A DNA stretch of 64,000 nucleotides, taken from Catellatospora citrea (GTDB lineage Bacteria; Actinomycetota; Actinomycetes; Mycobacteriales; Micromonosporaceae). The translations under genes and the position numbers were made by a program. This document shows positions 33,955 to 41,237 of the stretch, in pieces. The stretch spans positions 7,750,001-7,814,000 of the forward strand of contig NZ_RAPR01000001.1 of assembly GCF_003610235.1 (NCBI RefSeq), given 5' to 3'. Position 1 is the stretch's first letter; every line of letters begins with the position of its first letter. Under the pieces are notes generated by a model. The model was given only the letters and a program-made list of their open reading frames with translations, did not search any database and was not told the origin of the DNA.

Positions 33955-35070
33955 GTGGAGGAGCACTGGACCGTAGGCCGGGTGGCCGAGCTGGGCGGCG
34001 TGAGCGTCCGCACGCTGCATCACTATGACGCGATCGGACTCGTGCAACCGTCGGCTCGGACCCCGGCCGGGTACCGGGCCTATTCAGCGGGCGACGTGGA
34101 GCGGCTGCGCGAGGTGCTGGCCTACCGTCGGCTGGGGTTCGGGCTGCGGGAGGTCGCGGACTTGGTCGGCGACCCGTCCACCGACGCGGTCGCGCACCTG
34201 CACCGACTGCGCGGCCTGCTGTTGGAGCGGCGCGAACGCGCTGATGCCATGGTCGCCGCCATCAACAGGGAACTCGAGGCACGAGCGAAGGGACTGACGG
34301 TGACACCGGAAGAACAACTGGAGGTGCTCGGTGCGCGGCTGTACGACGCGATCGGCGGTGCCTACACCGCGACGCGGCGCACCGAGCCGCGGATCGCCGC
34401 GCAGATCTGGGACGCGCTCGGGGACGCGCAGACAGTGCTGAACGTCGGGGCAGGTACCGGCTCCTACGAGCCCTCCGATCGTGACGTGACCGCGGTGGAG
34501 CCGTCGGCGGTCATGCGGGCGCAGCGTCCGGCAGGCGCGGCTCCGTGCGTGGCAGCCGCCGCGGAAAGCCTGCCGTTCGAGAACCAGTCATTCGACGCCG
34601 CGATGGCCGTCTCCACCGTCCACCACTGGGGGGACCCGATCGCCGGGCTGCGCGAGATGCGGCGCGTCGCCCGTCGCGTGGTGGTGCTCACGTTCGACAC
34701 CGACGAACCCGGATGGCAGGACCGGTTCTGGCTGACCCGCGACTACTTGCCCGAGTTCACCACCGTCCTCGCAGATTTTCCCTCGCTTGCCGGGATGGCC
34801 GACGTGATCGGTGCCCGCGCGGAGTCGGTCCCCATTCCGTGGGACTGCGCCGACGGCCTGTTCGAGGCGTACTGGCGCCGACCCGGGGCGTATCTGGAGG
34901 ATCACGTGCGCCGTGCGATGTCGGTGTGGACGACGGTCGGGCCGGAGGCCGAGCAGCGTGCGGTACGAAGCCTCGATGACGACCTCGCCTCCGGCCGGTG
35001 GGCCGAGCGCAACCGCGACCTCGCCGACCTTGACGCGGCAGATCTCGGCCTCCGCCTGCTCATAGCTTGA
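33955..35070 (+). CDS. MerR regulator fused to SAM-dependent methyltransferase
   Basis: A 371-residue two-domain protein. Residues 1-70 are a MerR DNA-binding domain (TVGRVAELGGVSVRTLHHYDAIGLVQPS, then AGYRAYSAGDVERLREVLAYRRLGFGL), followed by a dimer helix (about 72-112). From about 120 it is a class I methyltransferase: VLNVGAGTGSYEP (SAM loop), VTAVEPS, AAAESLPFENQSFDAAMAVSTVHHW. It may sense or modify a small molecule and activate its own promoter. The start was chosen from the promoter position; longer frames upstream lack a ribosome site. Confidence 0.8.
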   Translation: MEEHWTVGRVAELGGVSVRTLHHYDAIGLVQPSARTPAGYRAYSAGDVERLREVLAYRRLGFGLREVADLVGDPSTDAVAHLHRLRGLLLERRERADAMVAAINRELEARAKGLTVTPEEQLEVLGARLYDAIGGAYTATRRTEPRIAAQIWDALGDAQTVLNVGAGTGSYEPSDRDVTAVEPSAVMRAQRPAGAAPCVAAAAESLPFENQSFDAAMAVSTVHHWGDPIAGLREMRRVARRVVVLTFDTDEPGWQDRFWLTRDYLPEFTTVLADFPSLAGMADVIGARAESVPIPWDCADGLFEAYWRRPGAYLEDHVRRAMSVWTTVGPEAEQRAVRSLDDDLASGRWAERNRDLADLDAADLGLRLLIA

Positions 35071-35120
35071 ACTGCGTCGCAGCGTCAGCCTGATAGCGGT
35101 GCCCGGATGGCCCGCCGGCC

Positions 35121-35714
35121 ATGCACATCGAGATGCGCGAGATGTTCGATGTTCGAGCAGCGGTGACCGGTGTTCGTCGGGGTCGGCCCCTGAACCGGGC
35201 CGACCTCGAGGAGCTCACCCCGCACATGGCAGGCATCGACAATGCTGTGCGCCGTGCCATCGAAGCCGCTCGCGGGATCAGCGGAACGCTGCGTGCGGGT
35301 TTCCTCGGCGCCGCCGCAGGCCAACTGCTGCTCAAGGCGGTCGCGCGGATGGGCGCCCGGTATCCCGACTGCGAGATCCACATCCACGAGGCCCAGGTCC
35401 ATGACGCCTACGAGCGCGTCTTCGGCGGCACGGTCGACGTCCTGATCACCGCACTGCCCGTCCACGGTGTGCGTGTGGGCCCGGTGCTGCTGTCCGAGCC
35501 GCAACTCCTGGCCATCCCGGCCGACCACCCCCTGGCCGGTCAGGCCGAGGTCACCCGGGAGGTGCTGGCCGACCACCCGGTCGTCCAGATGCCCGATACC
35601 CTTCCCGAGGAGACCCGGCTCTACCGCATCCCCGCCACCACACCGAGCGGACGCCCCGTGCCCCTCGGCCCGAAAGCCGACGGTCCAGGTCACACTCGGG
35701 CGCGACCGCGGTAG
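35121..35714 (+). pseudogene. LysR-family regulator remnant
   Basis: Residues from about 36 on read as a LysR effector-binding domain (AIEAARGISGTLRAGFLGAAAG, HEAQVHDAYERVFGGTVDVLI, LLAIPADHPLAGQAEV, TPSGRPVPLGPKADG). The N-terminal DNA-binding domain is missing: only MHIEMREMFDV stands before it. The C-terminal half of the effector domain is also lost, as the frame runs into unrelated GHTRARPR. It is a clear remnant, probably not functional as a regulator. Confidence 0.7.
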
Positions 35715-35720
35715 TCCGCC

Positions 35721-35862
35721 ATGGGTGAGGATGCTGACCTGCAGGTAGCCGACCTCAGCCTGCCACTGCAAAGGCGCGTTCGACGATGTCGTCGTCTCGC
35801 TCGTGCTGCACAACCTGCAGGATGGGAAGGCACCGCTGGCCGAGGTGCGGCGCGGTTCGTTG
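35721..35862 (+). pseudogene. Methyltransferase fragment with frameshift
   Basis: One frame from 35721 reads DADLQVADLSLPLQ and another from 35776 reads AFDDVVVSLVLHNLQDG then KAPLAEVRR. Joined, these are the well-known middle of a class I SAM methyltransferase (the VADL...PL motif followed by D-VV-SLVLH-L-DW). A shift near 35768 splits them and both ends are missing. It lies directly after the LysR remnant, so this stretch is a graveyard of broken genes. The MFS gene begins its 3' end at 35928. Confidence 0.6.
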
Positions 35863-35927
35863 CTATACCGACCCGTTTTTCCTGACACCCGCCGATACCA
35901 GCTACCACGCGGCGAGGGGCGGCCGGA

Positions 35928-37220
35928 TCATCGTTGCAGGACGGCAGCCTCGTCGTTCGGGGATGCGGCTCGGCTGTCGTGGGCTCGGTTGATGCCGGTG
36001 GTGGATGCCGAGTGTGCGGCTGGTGCGGGATGGACGGCGTCGGCGATGAGCGCGGCCAGGCCGAGCAGTACCGCGACGACGGTCAGGGCTCGCAGCACGG
36101 TGAAGTGGTCGCCCAGGAGGCCGATGGTGGGCGGGCCGCCGAGGAATGCGCAGTAGCCGATCGAGGCGATGACGCTGACGCGGGCTGCGGCGCGGCGTGG
36201 ATCGTCGCCGCCGGCGCTCATGCCGACCGGGAAGCCGAGCGAGGCGCCGAGGCCCCAGAGCAGGGTGCCGGCGTAGGCGTAGGCGAGTGAAGGTCCGAAG
36301 ACGAACAGCGCCACTCCGGCGATACCGATGGCGGCCAGCACTCGGACGACGGCCGTACGGCCGTAGCGGTCCAGCAGGCCGGGACCGAACCAGCGGCCGA
36401 TGGTCATGGCGGTCAGGAATCCGGCGAAGGCGAGCGTGCCCAGTACGGCCGAGACATGGTGTCCGTCGATCGCGGCGATGCTGATCCAGTCGTTGCCGAC
36501 GCCTTCGGCGAACGAGAAGGCGAGCACGAACACCCCGATGAGCAGGGTGCGCGGTTCCCGCCAGGCGGTCAGGGCACTGACGCGGGGTGCACCCGTGTCT
36601 TCGCCTGGTGCGGGCTGGTCCTGGTCGGCGATGAATCGTCGTGCCTGGCGTACCACACTGGCCACGACCAGCAGGGCGACCACAGTCAGGTGCGCGGCGA
36701 CCGGCACGTTCAGGGCGATCGCGGCCGCGCCGAGGAGTGCGCCGGCGACGGTGCCGAGGCTGAACCCGGCGTGGAAGCGGGACATGATGGACCGGCCGAG
36801 GTGCCGCTCCACTACCGTGCCCTGGACGTTCATCCCCACATCCCAGGCGCCGTGCGCGAAACCGAGCAGGACCAACCCGATCACCACGGGTACGACACCG
36901 CTGAGCGAACCGAGACCGGCGGTGACCAGGCCGACACCGAGCAGGACGGCCATCGCCATGACGGTGCGTGACGAGCCGATCCGGGTCACGACCGAGCCGG
37001 AGATCGGCAGCGCGAGGAGGGAACCGGCGGCCAGTGCGAGCAGCACCAGGCCCAGTGTCGCGGGGTCGAGGGCGAGGTGGTCGCGGACCTGCGGGATTCG
37101 AGAAGCCCAGCTGGCGAACGCGAAGCCTGAGCCGATGAAGGCGACGTAGGTCGCCTTCGTGGCGGATCGGACCGCGATCGGTGTGACGGGGGTGACCGGT
37201 GTGACGGTGGTCAAGGTCAT
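35928..37220 (-). CDS. MFS transporter (YbjJ-like)
   Basis: A 430-residue MFS protein with about 12 helices. The start (TKATYVAFIGSGFAFASWASRIPQVRDHL) and GSVVTRIGSSRTVMAMA, GFAHGAWDVGMNVQGTVVERHLGRSIMSRFHAGFSLG are typical of the YbjJ/FucP-related group often paired with HAD phosphatases. It is divergent from a DeoR regulator that is followed by a HAD gene, so the three probably handle one sugar-like compound. The first residues are a Thr-Val-Pro repeat (TPVTPVTPI). Confidence 0.85.
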   Translation of the reverse strand: MTLTTVTPVTPVTPIAVRSATKATYVAFIGSGFAFASWASRIPQVRDHLALDPATLGLVLLALAAGSLLALPISGSVVTRIGSSRTVMAMAVLLGVGLVTAGLGSLSGVVPVVIGLVLLGFAHGAWDVGMNVQGTVVERHLGRSIMSRFHAGFSLGTVAGALLGAAAIALNVPVAAHLTVVALLVVASVVRQARRFIADQDQPAPGEDTGAPRVSALTAWREPRTLLIGVFVLAFSFAEGVGNDWISIAAIDGHHVSAVLGTLAFAGFLTAMTIGRWFGPGLLDRYGRTAVVRVLAAIGIAGVALFVFGPSLAYAYAGTLLWGLGASLGFPVGMSAGGDDPRRAAARVSVIASIGYCAFLGGPPTIGLLGDHFTVLRALTVVAVLLGLAALIADAVHPAPAAHSASTTGINRAHDSRAASPNDEAAVLQR

Positions 37221-37304
37221 GATCCTTAAGTCGGAGGAGTGCAGAGTGGTCGACGCCGATTACCTGCGGCGCAGCGCGACCCCATCACGTTGCGAACAAG
37301 GATC

Positions 37305-37328
37305 CGAACATAACAAACATGTTGTGCG
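37305..37328. promoter_or_regulatory. Likely DeoR-family operator
   Basis: An AT-rich patch in the gap between the divergent MFS and DeoR genes. On the minus strand it reads ATGTTTGTTATGTTCG, two ATGTT units in direct repeat as in many DeoR/GlpR sites, and AACATGTT (37316-37323) is a short palindrome. It lies 85 bases from the MFS start and 38 from the regulator start. Confidence 0.5.
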
Positions 37329-37365
37329 TTTGAAAGGTTTGCCGCCAGGTGCTGGCGGTGGTTCA

Positions 37366-38130
37366 ATGGCGGGCATGACGATGGGTGATCGCCACCGGCG
37401 GATACTCGACGCGGTGCAGCAGGCGGGCCGGCTCGGAGTGACCCAGCTCGCTGAACTGACCGGCACTTCTGAGATGACCGTGCGCCGGGACCTGGAGCAG
37501 CTGGCCGATCAGGGAATGATCGAGCGCTATCGCGGTGGTGCGCGCAGTCTCACCCTGCGCGGCGAGGAACCTCCGTTCGCCATGCGCAAGCAGGACGACT
37601 GGGACGCCAAGCGCCGTATCGCCGAGGCCGTCGCCGGCCTGATCACCGAGGGCGAGGCCGTCGTCCTCGACAGCGGCACCACCTGCCTGGAGGTGGCCCG
37701 CGTGCTCACCGGGCGCCGATTGACCGTCATGCCGATGTCGATGCACGCAGCCAACGCCCTGACCGGTGCTGCCCAGCTGCGGCTGCTCATGCCAGGCGGT
37801 GAACTGCGCTCCGACGAACTCGCGCTGACCGGACCGCTGGCCCAGGCGTCACTGGCCGCACTGCGCTTCGACACCGCGATCCTCGGATGCTGCGGACTGA
37901 CCGCAGACGGGCTGACCGCCTACGACCTCGCCGACGCGGCGATCAAACGCGCCATCATCGCCTCGGCCCACCGCGTCATCGCCGTCGCCGACCCGGCCAA
38001 GTTCACCCGCACGGCCCTCGCCTTCGTCGCGCCCGTCTCCGAACTGAGCATGGTCGTCACCACCAGCGACGCAGCCGAGGAGCACACGATCGCCCTCACC
38101 GCTGCCGGCACGGTCGTCCACGCGGTGTGA
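37366..38130 (+). CDS. DeoR/GlpR-family transcriptional regulator
   Basis: A 254-residue DeoR-family repressor. The HTH is RHRRILDAVQQAGRLGVTQLAELTGTSEMTVRRDLEQLADQGMIERYRGGA, the family signature. The C-terminal effector domain has VVLDSGTTCLEVAR, DTAILGCCGLTADGLTAYDLADAAIKRAIIASAHRVIAVAD (the phosphosugar-binding face). It should be released by a sugar phosphate. In-frame ATGs at 37366, 37375 and 37381 are all possible. Its stop overlaps the HAD start (GTGA). Confidence 0.85.
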   Translation: MAGMTMGDRHRRILDAVQQAGRLGVTQLAELTGTSEMTVRRDLEQLADQGMIERYRGGARSLTLRGEEPPFAMRKQDDWDAKRRIAEAVAGLITEGEAVVLDSGTTCLEVARVLTGRRLTVMPMSMHAANALTGAAQLRLLMPGGELRSDELALTGPLAQASLAALRFDTAILGCCGLTADGLTAYDLADAAIKRAIIASAHRVIAVADPAKFTRTALAFVAPVSELSMVVTTSDAAEEHTIALTAAGTVVHAV

Positions 38131-38798
38131 TCGACATGCCCGACGTACTGCTTTTCGACCTGTTCGGCGTCATCGCCCGCAACCAGTCCCCGGCGGCCAA
38201 GCACACACTGACCACGGTTGCCGAAGCCCCGGCACCCGCATTCTGGGACGCCTACTGGCGGCTACGCGCGCCCTACGACCGGGGCGAGTTCACCGGCACC
38301 GAGTACTGGCGTCAGGTTGCCACCGCATTGGGTGCGACCTTCGACAAGGAACGGATCACCGAACTCATCACCGCGGACATCGCCGGCTGGAACACCGTCG
38401 ATGAAAGTATGATCGCCCTGATCCGACAGACCGCGGCCTCCGGCACGCGTCTGGCTCTGCTGTCGAACATCCCCGAAGACCTGGCGAATCACTACGAACT
38501 GCACCACGGCCGATGGCTGCGACACTTCGAACTCATCGCCTTCTCCTGCCGTACCGGGCTGACAAAACCCAACCCCGAGGCGTTCCTGTGGTGCTGCGAG
38601 CAACTCGACGTGACACCCGAACAGGTACTGCTCATCGATGACCGCGCCGAGAACGTGTACGCCGCCGAACACCTCGGTCTGCACGGCCACCTGTTCACCG
38701 ACCCCATCGGGGCCGACCTCGCCTTGGCCAACGCGCGAGCCTGCCGGAGCGGCGAGCCCGCGTCGGGGCCGCCTTACGGCTCAATCACTGCGCCGTAA
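38127..38798 (+). CDS. HAD-superfamily hydrolase
   Basis: A 223-residue HAD phosphatase. Motif I reads LLFDLFGVIARN, where the nucleophile Asp is kept but the second Asp of DxD is replaced by Phe-Gly; motif II is LLSNIPED; motif III is the Lys of GLTKPNPEAF; motif IV is LLIDDRAENV. This matches the YihX-type group (FDLFGVI start), which dephosphorylates sugar phosphates. GTG 38127 overlaps the DeoR stop; ATG 38136 is the alternative. It probably feeds the same pathway as the regulator and MFS. Confidence 0.8.
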   Translation: MIDMPDVLLFDLFGVIARNQSPAAKHTLTTVAEAPAPAFWDAYWRLRAPYDRGEFTGTEYWRQVATALGATFDKERITELITADIAGWNTVDESMIALIRQTAASGTRLALLSNIPEDLANHYELHHGRWLRHFELIAFSCRTGLTKPNPEAFLWCCEQLDVTPEQVLLIDDRAENVYAAEHLGLHGHLFTDPIGADLALANARACRSGEPASGPPYGSITAP

Positions 38799-38923
38799 AG
38801 CGGCCGACGTTTCCACCAACCGTCAGTGCACGCCGCCGTACCGCTGTCACAAGATCGCAGGCCCCTGAACAGCATGAATGCGGTTCGGGTTGTGCCACAT
38901 CGGGTCCACCAGCTGGACAGTTC

Positions 38924-38954
38924 AGAGGCCTCTCCGCCCTGCGGCAGAGCCTCT
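38924..38954 (+). terminator. Terminator-like hairpin after HAD gene
   Basis: AGAGGC (38924-38929) pairs with GCCTCT (38949-38954), and inside it CCGC pairs with GCGG; TGATCTTT follows. It lies 125 bases after the HAD stop. The rest of 38799-39081 is clearly lower in GC than average and has no other signal. Confidence 0.5.
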
Positions 38955-39081
38955 TGATCTTTAAGCAAGCGGCAGGGTACATCCGTAACTCGGTCGCGGA
39001 CCACGACGAAACCGGCGACACTTGCCGATCGTGATTAATGCACCCGCCCCGTCCCGTTGAGCACAGAAACGCAGGTGTGTT

Positions 39082-39798
39082 GTGGCTGAGCCGGCCGAGC
39101 TGCCGACACCGCGAGTCCGTGCGCACGTTGCGAAGGCCGTGGCCGGAGCCCACTACGTGCTGCTGGACTTCGACGGGCTCATGTTCGACGTGGCAGCGGC
39201 ATTGGGTGCCGACCGCCGTGAGCAGGCCGTTGCGGAACTACTGCGCGGTCGAGGGCACCGCCCCCGCCCGGTCCCGATCACGTTCGGCTGGTACGGCGTA
39301 CACCAGACGCTTGCCTACCTTGCCACGCACGAGCCTGATCATGCCGTGGAAGCCGAAGTGCTCGTTTCGCGCCTGGAACTGGACGCTGCGCTGACCGCGC
39401 AACCGGCGACGAACTTGGGCGAAGTTCTCACCGCGTGCGCCAACACCCGTCGCGCGGTAGCTGTGATCAGCGACTTCTCTGAGGAAGCCGTGCTCGCGAC
39501 GCTCAAAGCCCACGGTCTTGAGCCCTACGTGAATGCCGTCGCGGCGCGGCAAGGTCTCGACCTTGAAGCGGCCGAAGCCGGCCGGACCGTCGAGCGAGCG
39601 GCCGAACTGCTCGGCGTGCCGACCACAGCTTGCCTTGCCGTCAGCGGAGCATGGGTGCGACTTCGCGCTGCCAGAAGTGCAGGAGCAACTGGCCTCGGCT
39701 GCGTCAGCGGGCGGGATTCGCGTAAGCATCTCGCCGGCCCGGACATTCCGGTCGTCTCGAATCTGCGGGTCTTGAGTGAGGCCATGCTCCTTCATTGA
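39082..39798 (+). CDS. HAD-like hydrolase, divergent
   Basis: A 238-residue protein with a HAD-type core. Motif I is YVLLDFDGLMFDV (both Asp kept), motif II is VAVISDFSEEAV, then a Lys in KAHGLEPYV, and motif IV reads CLAVSGAWVRLRAARSAGATGLG, where the usual Asp-Ser/Asp pair is replaced by Ser-Gly. The weak last motif means activity is uncertain. It is a type often seen next to nucleotide or natural-product genes in actinobacteria. GTG start; it is not in an operon. Confidence 0.65.
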   Translation: MAEPAELPTPRVRAHVAKAVAGAHYVLLDFDGLMFDVAAALGADRREQAVAELLRGRGHRPRPVPITFGWYGVHQTLAYLATHEPDHAVEAEVLVSRLELDAALTAQPATNLGEVLTACANTRRAVAVISDFSEEAVLATLKAHGLEPYVNAVAARQGLDLEAAEAGRTVERAAELLGVPTTACLAVSGAWVRLRAARSAGATGLGCVSGRDSRKHLAGPDIPVVSNLRVLSEAMLLH

Positions 39799-39939
39799 CT
39801 TCCTACCGCGACGCTCCGGCAGGTTGAGTCTGCACGTGGTGCGCCGTCAGGTGAGCCATTGGCAGTGTCGCCGTAGAGGTGGACCGCGTCCAGCCTGCGT
39901 CCAACCCGGCCAGTAATGACGGTGGTGCTGTGCGCGCGT

Positions 39940-40452
39940 TCAGGAACCCGTTGGGCACGGGAACCGGTGCGGCGTCGCCGCGGGTGCGGGAGTCGCCAGC
40001 GGGCTGATTGGCTCGGGTCCGGCGGCTCCGCTGACGGTGACCCGGTGCTTCGTGACGTCGCCGATGAAGCTGACGACGATGCAGTGCTGGCTGCCTTGTT
40101 CGTTCTTCGATCCGAAGAGGGTGCCGAGCGCTCCGTCGCTGTCCTTGGTGAGGTAGGCGATCGCACCCGCGTGCCGGTTGGTGAACATGCTCGGTGTGAA
40201 CCGGTCGGCGTAGACCTTGACGTCGATTTTGCCGCCGCCGAGGCACGCCGCCTGGACGTTCAGATCGCCTTGCGCGGAGTATGGGCCCAAGGCGACGGGC
40301 TGTCCGTCACTGACCGACTCGTGCCGCGCCAGGACCGTGCCTTGGAGGCCGTGCTCGGGCTCCAACGTGTCCGGTTCGTGGCTGCACGAGGCCGTACCGA
40401 GGATCACGGCTGCGGCCACTGCGGCGGACAGCCTGTGTCGGGCACGGCGCAT
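39940..40452 (-). CDS. Small lipoprotein, family with 45866 gene
   Basis: A 170-residue exported protein. A basic start, Ala-rich core and lipobox GTASC (Cys23) predict a lipid anchor. The mature part starts SHEPDTLEP and holds AACLGGGKIDVKVYA and SQHCIVVSFIGDVTKHRV, with a Pro/Thr-rich tail. The same order (C--EPD-L, ACLGGGK, HCI, G-VT) occurs in the lipoprotein at 45866-46336, so the two are paralogues. The two inner Cys residues may form a disulfide. Function is unknown. Confidence 0.7.
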   Translation of the reverse strand: MRRARHRLSAAVAAAVILGTASCSHEPDTLEPEHGLQGTVLARHESVSDGQPVALGPYSAQGDLNVQAACLGGGKIDVKVYADRFTPSMFTNRHAGAIAYLTKDSDGALGTLFGSKNEQGSQHCIVVSFIGDVTKHRVTVSGAAGPEPISPLATPAPAATPHRFPCPTGS

Positions 40453-40557
40453 GGTCGGCTCCTGACGGCGAGGGCTGGTGGCGATGAGGATATTCGCGGG
40501 TCATGACGGCGTGCGCCCCATGCTGCAGTGAGCCGTCGATATGCTGGAAGCACGGCG

Positions 40558-41022
40558 ATGTCGGAGATCAACTCGTTTGCCACCCCGCGGATGGCCGCAG
40601 GGGCGCTCTTCGTCGACGCGGCAGGTCGCCCACTCCTGGTCAAGCCGAGCTACAAGCCCGGATGGGAGATTCCCGGCGGCTACGTGAACATCGGCGAGTC
40701 CCCGCTTGCCGCATGCCGCCGGGAGATCGTCGAGGAACTGGGCAGGTCATTGCCGGTAGGACCGCAGCCGCTTGTCGTCGACTGGGCGCCGGCCGCGAAC
40801 GAGGGCGACAAGGTACTCTTCATTTTCGATGGCGGCGAGCTGAGCGAGGCAGATCTCGCGACGATGGCTTTCGCAGACGGCGAGATCACCGAGGTGCGAT
40901 TCGTCGATGTGGACGCTCTCGACGAGTATCTGCCCCTTCGCCTGGCCAACCGGATGCGGCTCGCCCTCGAAGCGAGGCTCCAGCGACGTTGTCTATACGC
41001 CGAGCATGGTCGGCAACAGTGA
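40558..41022 (+). CDS. NUDIX hydrolase
   Basis: A 154-residue NUDIX protein. The box reads GGYVNIGESPLAACRREIVEELG, fitting the GX5EX7REUXEEXGU pattern, where the Glu residues bind Mg. Such enzymes hydrolyse nucleoside diphosphates linked to other groups in the cytoplasm. The N-terminal part (AAGALFVDAAGRPLLVKPSYKPGWEIPGG) is standard. GGAAG eight bases before the ATG sets the start. Its substrate is unknown. The 215 bases after it show no clear signal. Confidence 0.85.
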   Translation: MSEINSFATPRMAAGALFVDAAGRPLLVKPSYKPGWEIPGGYVNIGESPLAACRREIVEELGRSLPVGPQPLVVDWAPAANEGDKVLFIFDGGELSEADLATMAFADGEITEVRFVDVDALDEYLPLRLANRMRLALEARLQRRCLYAEHGRQQ

Positions 41023-41237
41023 GCCTGCATGGGCAAGCAAGTCGCGCGAAGCGGCAGCGGATCACCGGCGACCAGTGGATCCAGTTCGCGCCTCGCTGAC
41101 CACAGCGCACCACACCGCAGCGATCCTGCGTGAACTGCGGGTACGACCCGCACGTAGCCGGCAGCGCGGCAACAGCTTGCGCAAGATCGACGCTTCGGCG
41201 GGTCGCGGTGTCCGGCTGCTGGTGTACGTTGCCCGCC

